Source of the DNA: Aliiroseovarius pelagivivens
Lineage (GTDB): Bacteria > Pseudomonadota > Alphaproteobacteria > Rhodobacterales > Rhodobacteraceae
Assembly (NCBI RefSeq): GCF_900302485.1
Contig: NZ_OMOI01000001.1
Span: 2,108,001 to 2,172,000, forward strand
Direction of reading: 5' to 3'
DNA length: 64,000 nt
Shown: positions 9,444-17,488 of the stretch, piece by piece
Layout of the letters: each line of letters starts with the position of its first letter
How positions within the stretch are numbered: the first letter of the stretch is position 1
Program-made: the position numbers and the translations under genes
The notes under the pieces: generated by a model
Told to the model about the DNA's origin: nothing
Seen by the model: the letters and a program-made list of their open reading frames with translations, nothing else
Databases searched by the model: none

Positions 9444-10922
9444 ATGGCCGCAAATGCAACCGAGCTGAAGAAGCTTCTTAAAGACCCGTCGCTGGTCGAA
9501 ACCCGCGCCTATGTGAACGGCGAATGGGTCGACGCTGATGACGGCGCAACATTTGAAGTGACCAATCCGGCGCGCGGTGATGTGATCGCACAAGTTGCGG
9601 ACTTGTCCCGCACAGAAGTTGCCCGTGCGATCGAAGCGGCTGACAAGGCTGGCCGCGAATGGGCCAAACGCACCGCGAAAGACCGCGCCAACATCATGCG
9701 CAAGTGGTTCAACCTAATGATGGAAAACCAGGGCGATCTTGCCACCATCCTGACCGCTGAAATGGGCAAGCCCCTGGCCGAAGCCACTGGAGAGATCGCC
9801 TATGGTGCCAGCTTCATCGAGTGGTTCGGTGAAGAAGCCAAACGCATCTATGGTGAGACCATTCCTGGCCACCAGCCCGACAAGCGTCTGATGGTGATCC
9901 GTCAGCCGATCGGGGTTGTTGCCTCGATCACGCCCTGGAACTTCCCCAACGCGATGATCACCCGCAAATGTGGTCCTGCGATTGCAGCAGGCTGTGGCTT
10001 TGTTGGTCGCCCTGCAGAGCTGACCCCCTTGTCCGCCACCGCCCTTGCGGTTCTGGCCGAACGCGCGGGAATTCCGGCGGGTGTCTTCAACATCGTGCCC
10101 AGCTCGCGCAGCTCGGACATTGGTAAAGAGTTCTGCGAGAACCCGCTGGTGCGCAAACTGACCTTCACTGGTTCGACCAACGTGGGTCGTATCCTGCTGC
10201 GTCAGGCCGCTGATCAGGTGCTGAAATGCTCGATGGAGCTGGGCGGCAACGCACCCTTCATCGTGTTTGACGACGCCGATCTGGATGCTGCCGTTGAAGG
10301 CGCGATTGCCTGTAAGTTCCGCAACAACGGCCAGACCTGCGTTTGTGCCAACCGGATCTATGTGCAGGAAGGCGTCTATGACGATTTCGCCGCACGTTTC
10401 GCCAAAGCCGTATCTGCCCTGCCCGTTGGTGACGGCCTGAACGAAGGCATCGCCCTTGGCCCGCTGATTTCAGATGCTGCCGTCGACAAAGTGCGCGAGC
10501 ATGTGGCCGATGCGACCTCGAAAGGTGGCGAGGTTATCCTTGGTGGTAAAGAGCACGAAAAAGGCGGTCTGTTTTTTGAGCCCACCATCATCAAGAACGC
10601 CACCCGCGACATGGACGTCGCCACGGACGAGACCTTTGGCCCGATGGCGCCGCTGTTCAAATTCAAGGACGAAGACGACGTGATTGCGCAGGCGAATGAC
10701 ACGATCTTCGGTCTGGCATCCTATTTCTACGCCAACAACCTAAGCCGCGTTTACAAAGTGGCCGAGGCGCTGGAATACGGCATCGTCGGTGTGAACACCG
10801 GCATCATCTCGACCGAGACCGCACCGTTCGGCGGCGTGAAACAGTCGGGCCTTGGCCGCGAAGGCTCGCGCCACGGGATCGAGGATTTCCTTGAGATGAA
10901 ATACATCTGCATGTCGGTCTGA
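9444..10922 (+). CDS. gabD: succinate-semialdehyde dehydrogenase (NADP-type)
   Basis: A 492-residue aldehyde dehydrogenase closely matching GabD: YVNGEWVDAD, PWNFPNAMITRK, the general base in MELGGNAPF, the catalytic cysteine Cys299 in NNGQTCVCANR, and a C-terminal FGGVKQSGLGREGSRHGIEDF. It would convert succinate semialdehyde from GABA breakdown to succinate. GGGAG 8 bases upstream supports the ATG at 9444. An oddity is Arg189: the usual cofactor-contacting lysine of the KPAE motif reads RPAE here. It appears monocistronic, with a strong terminator right after. Confidence 0.9.
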   Translation: MAANATELKKLLKDPSLVETRAYVNGEWVDADDGATFEVTNPARGDVIAQVADLSRTEVARAIEAADKAGREWAKRTAKDRANIMRKWFNLMMENQGDLATILTAEMGKPLAEATGEIAYGASFIEWFGEEAKRIYGETIPGHQPDKRLMVIRQPIGVVASITPWNFPNAMITRKCGPAIAAGCGFVGRPAELTPLSATALAVLAERAGIPAGVFNIVPSSRSSDIGKEFCENPLVRKLTFTGSTNVGRILLRQAADQVLKCSMELGGNAPFIVFDDADLDAAVEGAIACKFRNNGQTCVCANRIYVQEGVYDDFAARFAKAVSALPVGDGLNEGIALGPLISDAAVDKVREHVADATSKGGEVILGGKEHEKGGLFFEPTIIKNATRDMDVATDETFGPMAPLFKFKDEDDVIAQANDTIFGLASYFYANNLSRVYKVAEALEYGIVGVNTGIISTETAPFGGVKQSGLGREGSRHGIEDFLEMKYICMSV

Positions 10923-10944
10923 TCTGACCTGCAGGATGAACAGG

Positions 10945-10973
10945 AAAACGGAGGGGCGACCCTCCGTTTTCTA
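10945..10973. terminator. bidirectional terminator between gabD and the convergent membrane gene
   Basis: An 11-bp perfect stem (AAAACGGAGGG / CCCTCCGTTTT) with loop GCGA has A and T tracts on its two flanks, so it can stop transcription from both sides. It touches the stop codon of the minus-strand gene. Confidence 0.85.
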
Positions 10974-11342
10974 TTCTGATTTGTCGTAATAAAGGGCAAT
11001 CCTGATCACAAAACCTAGGAAGATCAAATATCCGTAGGTCTTAAGCCCAGCATCGGCCCAAAAGTCAGCTAGTCCATCAAATCCAGACATATCCACCGCT
11101 GTAATAGATAGCAGCAACAGCGCTATTGCGTTTACCACCCAAGCGGATGCGATGTTCTTCGAATCGAAAACAAGTGCACTGAAAACGACGATCAAGCCAG
11201 AATACAAAAGCCCGGCACTAAACGCGTCCCTTTTCAATGGAAAGAGCGTCTGTTGATCAACGGCACCTTTGAACATCATGATGCCGAGCGCGATCATCGG
11301 TATTGCGACGACGTAAATCCAATTAGTTTTAGTCTTATACAC
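10971..11342 (-). CDS. small four-helix membrane protein of unknown function
   Basis: A 123-residue protein with four hydrophobic segments (about residues 8-25, 42-60, 66-84 and 99-116) and short polar loops. It starts with GTG; AAGGA lies 6 bases before it. The region is clearly richer in A and T than its neighbours, which could mean recent acquisition. No family was recognised, and its single-gene context gives no functional hint. Confidence 0.6.
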   Translation of the reverse strand: MYKTKTNWIYVVAIPMIALGIMMFKGAVDQQTLFPLKRDAFSAGLLYSGLIVVFSALVFDSKNIASAWVVNAIALLLLSITAVDMSGFDGLADFWADAGLKTYGYLIFLGFVIRIALYYDKSE

Positions 11343-11510
11343 TTGGCGTCCTTGTTTGCTCGGCGCTGAGTTCTTGCCCGGTTAAGTTGATTGAAACGTG
11401 ACTCAAGCGCAACCGACAAAGGCACCGAAACTTAGCTTGTCGTGTGCGCTCTTGACCCTCCCCCTCCCCCACCCTACGTTCCCCATCGCTGCCCCAGCCG
11501 GGGTGGTGAC

Positions 11511-11718
11511 ATTCTCAGGGCGGGGTGAAATTCCCCACCGGCGGTAAGTTTTTTTGCGGAGTCACATCTGTGTGTCTCGCAAATCAAACACACTTAGTTT
11601 GAATTGCGAGGCCGTTGAGCCGCACAAAAAACAAAGCCCGCGAGCGGCCTCTTTGTGGGGTGACAGCAGATCCGGTGTAACTCCGGAGCCGACGGTTAAA
11701 GTCCGGATGGAAGAGAAT
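11511..11718 (+). ncRNA. FMN riboswitch (RFN element)
   Basis: The conserved RFN core is easy to read: TCAGGGCGGGGTGAAATTCC at the 5' side, ACCGGCGGT, then GCCCGCGAGCGGC, CAGCAGATCCGGTGTAACTC, GCCGACGGTTAAAGTCCGGA and the 3' end. P1 closes by ATTCTC (11511-11516) with GAGAAT (11713-11718). A long variable arm of roughly 85 bases (11550-11635) separates the first conserved block from GCCCGCGAGC. FMN binding would repress the riboflavin transporter gene that follows. Confidence 0.95.
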
Positions 11719-11724
11719 GGGTTG

Positions 11725-11794
11725 GGGTGCACGGGATCCGTGTGCCCTGTCCTTCTGCCTTGGGTCACTGCGTAAGGAAGAAAGGACAACTCGC
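11725..11794 (+). promoter_or_regulatory. candidate expression platform of the FMN riboswitch
   Basis: A 10-pair stem (11725-11734 with 11738-11747, two G-T pairs) follows the aptamer but has no T-run. Next, GTCCTT at 11749-11754 can pair with AAGGAC at 11782-11787, the ribosome binding site 7 bases before the ATG at 11795. This arrangement points to control of translation by hiding the ribosome site, not to transcription termination. The pairing is seen; the mechanism is inferred. Confidence 0.55.
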
Positions 11795-12673
11795 ATGACT
11801 CATAACACATTTCTGACCCAGCCGGTGAAAGCCGCCGGGCTTATGGTCTTGGCGGGCGCGACGTTTGCGCTGGTCAATACCGGGTTGCAATCGGCAACCA
11901 TGGGCAAGGGCGCATCCGCCCCTGCCGTCACCTTCTGGCAATATCTGATTGCGCTTGGCTTTTACCTGCCATGGGTGTTTCGCCACCGTGCGGCGGTGAT
12001 GAAAACCGGGCAAGTCTGGCTGCACGTTCTGCGCGTCGCCTTGGCGGCAGGCGGTGTGCAGCTTTGGACGCTTGGCCTTGCGCATGTGCCGATCTGGCAG
12101 GCGATTGCGCTGATCTTGTTGTCGCCGTTCTTTGTGACTTTGGGCGCAGGACTTGTGCTGCGCGAGCATGTCTCGGTCCACCGTTGGGGCGCGGTCTTGC
12201 TCGGCATCATCGGCGGCGCGATCATCTTGGAGCCTTGGTCCGACCATTTCCAACTTACCGCCCTTCTGCCTGTAGGCGCGGCGGCGCTGTGGGCGTCCAG
12301 CTCGGTCGTGACGAAGTTCCTGACCCATCGCGACAGCACCGAGACGATCACCATCTATCTGCTGCTGCTCCTCAGCCCCATCAACGCCGGGCTGGCGCTG
12401 AGCACCGGGTTCACATTGCCATCGAACGCGATCTGGCTGGTGGTGGGTGCTGGGCTTTTGACGGCCTTTGCGCAACACGTGCTTGCCCGCGCCTACTCCT
12501 TGGCGGATGCGGCCTTCTTGCAGCCGTTTGATCACCTGAAACTGGTGTTCAACGTGGTGCTGGGGTTCGTAGTGTTTGGGTTCCTGCCCACCGGGTCCAT
12601 GTGGATCGGCACAGCGATCATCATGGCGGCCAGTTTTTGGCTACTTGAGCAAGAGCGACGCCAAGCGGCCTAA
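11795..12673 (+). CDS. ribN: riboflavin transporter of the EamA/DMT family
   Basis: A 292-residue membrane protein with ten predicted helices in two EamA repeats, belonging to the drug/metabolite transporter superfamily. Direct placement after an FMN riboswitch identifies it as the RibN-type riboflavin importer known from rhizobia and Rhodobacterales. The ATG at 11795 is preceded by AAAGGAC; an in-frame ATG at 11717 falls inside the riboswitch and is not used. It would supply riboflavin for FMN and FAD, cofactors of several flavoenzymes. It is monocistronic and ends at a strong hairpin. Confidence 0.88.
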   Translation: MTHNTFLTQPVKAAGLMVLAGATFALVNTGLQSATMGKGASAPAVTFWQYLIALGFYLPWVFRHRAAVMKTGQVWLHVLRVALAAGGVQLWTLGLAHVPIWQAIALILLSPFFVTLGAGLVLREHVSVHRWGAVLLGIIGGAIILEPWSDHFQLTALLPVGAAALWASSSVVTKFLTHRDSTETITIYLLLLLSPINAGLALSTGFTLPSNAIWLVVGAGLLTAFAQHVLARAYSLADAAFLQPFDHLKLVFNVVLGFVVFGFLPTGSMWIGTAIIMAASFWLLEQERRQAA

Positions 12674-12679
12674 ACAAAA

Positions 12680-12707
12680 GAAGGGCGCGGAACATGCCGC
12701 GCCCTTC
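12680..12707. terminator. bidirectional terminator between ribN and hsp20
   Basis: An 11-bp perfect stem (GAAGGGCGCGG / CCGCGCCCTTC) with a 6-base loop. On the minus strand it is followed by TTTTGTTT, so it is an especially good terminator for the Hsp20 gene; on the plus strand the tail is weaker (GTTGT). Confidence 0.85.
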
Positions 12708-12727
12708 GTTGTAAGTGGTCTGTCGAA

Positions 12728-13180
12728 TTAGGCTTCGATCGCCTTCGCCTCGACATCATTTTTTCCGGCAATCTCGATCCGGCGCGGTTTCAGTGCTTCG
12801 GGCACTTCGCGCAGCAGGTCGATATGCAGCATTCCGTTTTCGTGGACCGCACCCGAGACACGGACGTGATCGGCAAGATGGAAGCGACGCTCAAACGCGC
12901 GGGTGGCAATGCCACGGTGCAGATAGGTGCGTTCTTCTTCGTTGGCCTTCTTGGCCGAGACAAACAGCGCTTTGTCGCGCAGCTCGACCGAGAGCTCGTC
13001 TTCGGTGAACCCAGCCACGGCGACCGAGATGCGCCAAGCGTCTTCGTCTGTTTTCTCGATGTTATACGGGGGATAGCTGTCGCGGCTGACATCATTGGTC
13101 AGAACCCGGTCCATCAGGTCGGCAATCTGGTCAAAGCCAACGGTGGCGCGGTACAGGGGCGACATATCAAAATTACGCAT
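12728..13180 (-). CDS. Hsp20/IbpA-type small heat-shock protein
   Basis: A 150-residue alpha-crystallin-domain chaperone. It begins MRNFDMSPLYRATVGFDQI, as IbpA-like proteins of alphaproteobacteria do, followed by the crystallin beta sandwich (YPPYNIEKTDEDAWRISVAV, FERRFHLADHV, ENGMLHIDL) and a C-terminal KPRRIEI segment acting as the I-x-I anchor for oligomer assembly. AAAGGA 7 bases upstream supports this ATG over an upstream in-frame one at 13348. These proteins hold unfolding clients for refolding by DnaK and ClpB. No clear RNA thermometer was found upstream. Confidence 0.9.
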   Translation of the reverse strand: MRNFDMSPLYRATVGFDQIADLMDRVLTNDVSRDSYPPYNIEKTDEDAWRISVAVAGFTEDELSVELRDKALFVSAKKANEEERTYLHRGIATRAFERRFHLADHVRVSGAVHENGMLHIDLLREVPEALKPRRIEIAGKNDVEAKAIEA

Positions 13181-13301
13181 TTGGTGTCCTTTCACAAAGC
13201 GACATATGTGGGGCCTTCCCAGTTGGGACAGGCAGTTCACGGACCCGCCCGGCGGCATCCGTAGACTAAAGATATGTCTGGATTTGGTCTGTTCAAGCCC
13301 C

Positions 13302-14108
13302 TCAGGGTTTGACGAAACGGGCCCCGGAATTGGTACGGTCTCCGACACCGATGCGCCGCGAGTTCACTTCGGTTCCGCCAACCACACCTCGCCCCGCGCG
13401 AAGCGCCTGTTTTACTTCGGCCAGACGCGCGGGCAGCATCATGCCAAGCCCGGCTTTCTGCCCCCGGTAATTGGTTACGGCAGACACCACGGACACGATC
13501 CGCGGACGCCGACCCGAGGTATTGAACACCGGCGCGCCTGAAGATCCGAACCAGATATCGCAATCGAATGCGATCAGATCGCGATCTCGATCGATCACGG
13601 AACAGCGACCTTCCCGAGACAAAGCTTCGGCCCGGCCCTGGGCATAACTGACAACCGAAATTTCTTGTTCACTCCGGGACAGCGCTTCGACTGCAAACGG
13701 GGCCGCGGTGGCCGTCGCGATTGGCGATTCAAGGACCACAAGACCGATATCGTATCGAATGTTTCGAAAATCTGCGTCTGAGCCTGTGTCATACTTTGGA
13801 TGCATCACAGCCAGCTTGGCCGCGCTTGTTTCGACGAACTCTCCGTCACGCAAACCAGCGAAGAATGTCACCTTGTCAAGCGATCCAGCCGCGACGGCAT
13901 CTTCCAGACAATGGGCCGCCGTCAGGACAAGATCACTGGCAATCAATGCGCCAGAACAGAACCCGCCGGGTATGTCCAACCGCCCCACTGCCTCGAACCC
14001 CAGAAGATCGCTGCGCAGGGTAAGCCGTTTCAGCGACCCACTTTCCTGTGCCTCAACCGGCTGTGTCAAAAGCAGAAGCCCAGCAAAAAGGGCAAGAACA
14101 TGTTTCAT
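13302..14108 (-). CDS. secreted trypsin-like serine protease (second of a tandem pair)
   Basis: A 268-residue S1-family protein with a signal peptide (MKHVLALFAGLLLLTQPVEA). The catalytic triad is intact: His66 in TAAHCL, Asp120 in YDIGLV and Ser190 in GSSGAPVF. The MKHV start is chosen because it aligns with the MKYL start of the paralogue upstream; a GTG at 14123 overlapping that gene's stop is an alternative. The chain ends in GARFVKP, nearly the same as the paralogue's tail. It is expected to act in the periplasm or outside the cell; the target is unknown. Confidence 0.85.
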   Translation of the reverse strand: MKHVLALFAGLLLLTQPVEAQESGSLKRLTLRSDLLGFEAVGRLDIPGGFCSGALIASDLVLTAAHCLEDAVAAGSLDKVTFFAGLRDGEFVETSAAKLAVMHPKYDTGSDADFRNIRYDIGLVVLESPIATATAAPFAVEALSRSEQEISVVSYAQGRAEALSREGRCSVIDRDRDLIAFDCDIWFGSSGAPVFNTSGRRPRIVSVVSAVTNYRGQKAGLGMMLPARLAEVKQALRAGRGVVGGTEVNSRRIGVGDRTNSGARFVKP

Positions 14109-14119
14109 GGGCTTTAAGG

Positions 14120-14947
14120 TCACGGGCGCACGAATTTGGCCCCTCCGGGTCCAGCCGCGCCGGAGCCAAATTGGCGCACCGTTGGGGGTCTTACGGTTTC
14201 AACTCGCGTGAACACCCCATTGTCCGTCGCCAGCATCTCGTACATTTCGGCAAGAGGCGTTTCCAGATCGGTCCCCAAGGACACCGGAATATCCCGTACC
14301 ATCGCCTTGGCCGAGATCACCGAAACGATACGCGGCTCGCCGCCTTCGATGATGAACACCGGCGCGCCTGACGAGCCGAAATCAACGGTGCAACTCAGAA
14401 CCAGAGTACCACTCTGACGGGCCAGCACCTTGCAGGTTTCCTGCAGCGATGGGCTTTCCATGCGATCATGCGCATAGGACACAACGCCGACCTCGGCCCC
14501 TTTGCGTGGACGCGAGAAGGTCTTGAAAGGTTTGACCGACATATTTCGGATCGGCGTATCCAGCTCGAGCAGCGCCAAATCATTTGCCACACGTGTTGGG
14601 CCTCTTGATGGGGTGAATTCGAAATCCGGGTGTACGACAGCGCGACGCACACCGCGATAGGCCGAGGCCCGCCCACCACGCCAACCGGCCAGAAACTCGA
14701 TTTCAGATAGTTTAAAGCGTTCTCCGCTGTCCCGGTCATAGAGACAATGCGCAGCCGTCAAAACGAGGTTCTCGTCGATCAAAGACCCGGTACAAAAGCT
14801 TCCGCCGCCGATATTCAACCGCCCCACGGCTTCCCAACCCTTGCTGTCATCCCCTGTCATCAGGGTACGCAAAGGCGAGGGATCGGATGCCCCCAAAGGT
14901 CCGGCCAGCAAGAATGCGGCCAACAGGAATGCCACAAGATACTTCAT
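14120..14947 (-). CDS. secreted trypsin-like serine protease (first of a tandem pair)
   Basis: A 275-residue S1-family protein, paralogous to the next gene. It has a signal peptide (MKYLVAFLLAAFLLAGPLGA) and a complete triad: His67 in TAAHCL, Asp123 in NDLALL and Ser193 in GSSGAPVF. Cysteines flank the histidine and the strand before the serine, as in trypsin-like folds. The C-terminus ends GAKFVRP. The pair probably arose by local duplication and is co-transcribed, since the two frames nearly touch. Specificity cannot be inferred with confidence. Confidence 0.85.
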   Translation of the reverse strand: MKYLVAFLLAAFLLAGPLGASDPSPLRTLMTGDDSKGWEAVGRLNIGGGSFCTGSLIDENLVLTAAHCLYDRDSGERFKLSEIEFLAGWRGGRASAYRGVRRAVVHPDFEFTPSRGPTRVANDLALLELDTPIRNMSVKPFKTFSRPRKGAEVGVVSYAHDRMESPSLQETCKVLARQSGTLVLSCTVDFGSSGAPVFIIEGGEPRIVSVISAKAMVRDIPVSLGTDLETPLAEMYEMLATDNGVFTRVETVRPPTVRQFGSGAAGPGGAKFVRP

Positions 14948-15023
14948 AGTTTACTGCCTAGTCGGGGCAGTTTTTCTGCCCTTTGCGCTATATGTAAGGC
15001 GAAAACAGTCAGTTACGAAAGGA

Positions 15024-16316
15024 TTAATGCGCTGCCGGTTGTATTTTGCGCGGTTTTGGGCCGCCGGTTGCCCAGTCCAGCAGCTCGACCGTGTGCACCA
15101 CGGGGATGTCCGTGCCCGATCCGATCTGCATCATGCAACCAATATTGCCCGCCGCGATAATCTGCGGCGTTTTGGCTTCCAGATTGGCCACCTTGCGCTT
15201 CTGCAGCTCTTTCGAAATTTCGGGCTGCATCAGGTTATACGTCCCTGCCGAGCCACAGCAGAGATGCGGGTCGGCAGGCTCGACCACCTCGAACCCCGCT
15301 TGTTTCAGCAGCGTTTTTGGGTGGGTTTTCACCTGCTGCCCGTGCTGCAGGCTACAGGCCGAGTGATAGGCCACCCGAAGTTCCATCTTCGCCTCAGGCA
15401 GATCCAGCGTCATCAAAAGCTCGCTGATATCTTTCGCCATGCCCGACACAGCCACCGCGTCTTCTGCCAGCGCGTCATTGCGGAACATGAAGCCATAGTC
15501 CTTCACCGTGGTGCCGCAGCCCGAGGTGTTGATCACGATGGCATCCAGCCCCTCGCCGCGTTTTTCGCGCATCCACGCGTTGATATTCGCCGCCGCCTGC
15601 GCGTGGCTTTGATCTTCTTTGCCCATGTGATGCGTCAAAGCTCCACAGCAGCCCATACCCTTGGCCACGACGACCTCACAGCCGAGCCGGGTCAAAAGGC
15701 GGATCGTGGCATCGTTGATGTCCGTATCCAGCGCCTTCTGAGCACAGCCCGTCAGCAGAGCCACACGTTTCTTGCGCTCCCCTTTCGCGGGGAACACCTG
15801 CGGCGCGTCGTTGGCGGATTTGCGCGGCAGTTTCGGCGGAGCCATTTCCAGCATCGCTTCCAGACGGGGATCAGGCATGAACTTGCGCAAGGGGCGCGCC
15901 AGTCGTGCGCCGTGCATCGCCAGCCGGAACCGACCTGGATAGGGGATCACTTGCGCCAGCGTCCAGCGCAGTAGCCGGTCAAACAGAGGCCGCTTATACG
16001 TCTTTTCGATATGCGCGCGGGCATGGTCGATCAGGTGCATGTAGTGCACGCCCGACGGGCAGGTCGACATGCAGGCCAGACAGGACAGGCACTTGTCCAC
16101 ATGCTCGACCGTTTTCTTGTCGGCAGGGCGCCCGGCCTCTAGCATATCCTTGATCAGATAGATCCGCCCCCGAGGGCTGTCCAGCTCGTCGCCCAGCACT
16201 TGATAGCTGGGGCAGGTTGCGGTGCAAAACCCGCAATGAACACAAGACCGCAAGATCTCGTTCGCGCGTTTGATAGCAGGGTCTTTCAACTGCTCGGGCG
16301 TGAAATGGGTCTGCAT
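15024..16316 (-). CDS. glcF: glycolate oxidase iron-sulfur subunit
   Basis: A 430-residue protein with two ferredoxin-type [4Fe-4S] motifs near the N-terminus (CVHCGFCTATCP and CLSCLACMSTCP) and two CCG domains further on (GMGCCGALTHH and LCCGSAGTYNL). It passes electrons from the GlcD flavin to the membrane quinone pool during oxidation of glycolate to glyoxylate. It is the last gene of glcD-glcE-glcF, starting 3 bases after the glcE stop. Glycolate is a major phytoplankton exudate, which fits a marine heterotroph. Confidence 0.95.
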   Translation of the reverse strand: MQTHFTPEQLKDPAIKRANEILRSCVHCGFCTATCPSYQVLGDELDSPRGRIYLIKDMLEAGRPADKKTVEHVDKCLSCLACMSTCPSGVHYMHLIDHARAHIEKTYKRPLFDRLLRWTLAQVIPYPGRFRLAMHGARLARPLRKFMPDPRLEAMLEMAPPKLPRKSANDAPQVFPAKGERKKRVALLTGCAQKALDTDINDATIRLLTRLGCEVVVAKGMGCCGALTHHMGKEDQSHAQAAANINAWMREKRGEGLDAIVINTSGCGTTVKDYGFMFRNDALAEDAVAVSGMAKDISELLMTLDLPEAKMELRVAYHSACSLQHGQQVKTHPKTLLKQAGFEVVEPADPHLCCGSAGTYNLMQPEISKELQKRKVANLEAKTPQIIAAGNIGCMMQIGSGTDIPVVHTVELLDWATGGPKPRKIQPAAH

Positions 16317-16319
16317 GGC

Positions 16320-17450
16320 TTAGGCTCCCATCAGGCCGGGATTAAGGATCCCGCGCGGGTCGAATTTCTGACGAAGACCGCGGGTCAGGGCGGCAATCGG
16401 GGCGGGTTCGGGTTGGAACACGGGGATGGCCGCGCGCACCTCTGCAGGGGCACGGACCAAGGTCGCATGACCACCCAGCTTTGCCAGCTCGGCCCGCACA
16501 CGCGCGGCCCCGGCATCAGCCTGATCCGCAACGTGCAGCCAGACAAGGCCACCGCCCCAGTCATAGATCGCGTCGGGCGCAAGGTCTTCCAGCGTAGCCA
16601 CCAAACGAGGGCCATCCGAGGGTTTGACCGAGATTCGCCAGACTGCACCATCACGATCTGCGAAAGAACTGACATCCCGGATCCGCGCCCAAATGTCGGA
16701 CGACGCAGCGCCTGACACAGGCTGGAACCCGGCCAGCACGCCGTTGGCTAGCTCTGCAGTGCGATAGGAAACCGAGGCCTCAAGCCCCTCAATCCGAACA
16801 AAGGTCTTCCCTTCGGCGAAAGCAGCGCCGGTCACATCGAAGGGCGATCCCAGCGCTGCCGACAGGCTTTCCACGGCTTGCGTAGCTGTCTGACCTTCGC
16901 CGACCAACGTGGTTTCGGTTTCAGGAATGGCCATCACTTTCAGGCTAACCTCGGTCATCACGCCCAGCGTGCCCCAGCTACCGGCCATGAGCTTGACCAG
17001 ATCATAGCCCGTCACGTTTTTCATGACGCGGCCGCCGTTTTTCAACACGCGCCCAGCGCCGTCGACAAAGCGCACACCCAAGCAGAAATCCCGCGCGGCC
17101 CCGACCTGAACGCGACGCGGGCCTGAGGCATTGGTCGCTACCACCCCTCCGATGGTCGATGCACCTGAGGTGCCCAAAAGCCCGCGCAGATCGGAAGGCT
17201 CGAAAGACAGCCGCTGGCCTTCCTTGACCAGAAGCGTGGATATTTCTTCCAGCGGCGTTCCGCTTTGCGCCACAAGAGTCAGCGCGCCCGGTTCATAGAG
17301 TGTCACACCCGACAGACCAGCCGTGGAAACCAGCGTTCCATCAACCGGCGCGCCAATATCACGTGTACCGCCCCCCAAGATCCGGATCGGTCCCTCTGCC
17401 GCTTGAATCAAGTCGGACAGGTTTTGTTCGCTTGTCGGAGTATTGCTCAT
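16320..17450 (-). CDS. glcE: glycolate oxidase FAD-binding subunit
   Basis: A 376-residue FAD_binding_4 family protein, shorter than GlcD. The N-terminal flavin domain is visible at IRILGGGTRD, GTLVSTAGLSG and GLLGTSGASTIGGVVATN. The middle RRVQVGAARDFCLGVRFVDG and VTGYDLVKLMAGSWGTLG are typical of GlcE. It forms the heterotrimeric glycolate oxidase with GlcD and GlcF. It sits between them in the same operon, 38 bases after glcD. Confidence 0.93.
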   Translation of the reverse strand: MSNTPTSEQNLSDLIQAAEGPIRILGGGTRDIGAPVDGTLVSTAGLSGVTLYEPGALTLVAQSGTPLEEISTLLVKEGQRLSFEPSDLRGLLGTSGASTIGGVVATNASGPRRVQVGAARDFCLGVRFVDGAGRVLKNGGRVMKNVTGYDLVKLMAGSWGTLGVMTEVSLKVMAIPETETTLVGEGQTATQAVESLSAALGSPFDVTGAAFAEGKTFVRIEGLEASVSYRTAELANGVLAGFQPVSGAASSDIWARIRDVSSFADRDGAVWRISVKPSDGPRLVATLEDLAPDAIYDWGGGLVWLHVADQADAGAARVRAELAKLGGHATLVRAPAEVRAAIPVFQPEPAPIAALTRGLRQKFDPRGILNPGLMGA

Positions 17451-17488
17451 GTTCTCGTCTCAAATATCTCGGCGGAGGCGCAGAGCCC

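Noticed and set aside
11554..11775. Short open frames on both strands inside the riboswitch region
   Set aside because: They fall within the structured FMN aptamer and have no ribosome sites or known similarity.
13181..13301. A heat-shock sigma-32 promoter upstream of hsp20
   Set aside because: A CCCCACAT-like -10 exists on the minus strand, but no matching -35 lies at the right distance. An RNA thermometer was also sought and not found.
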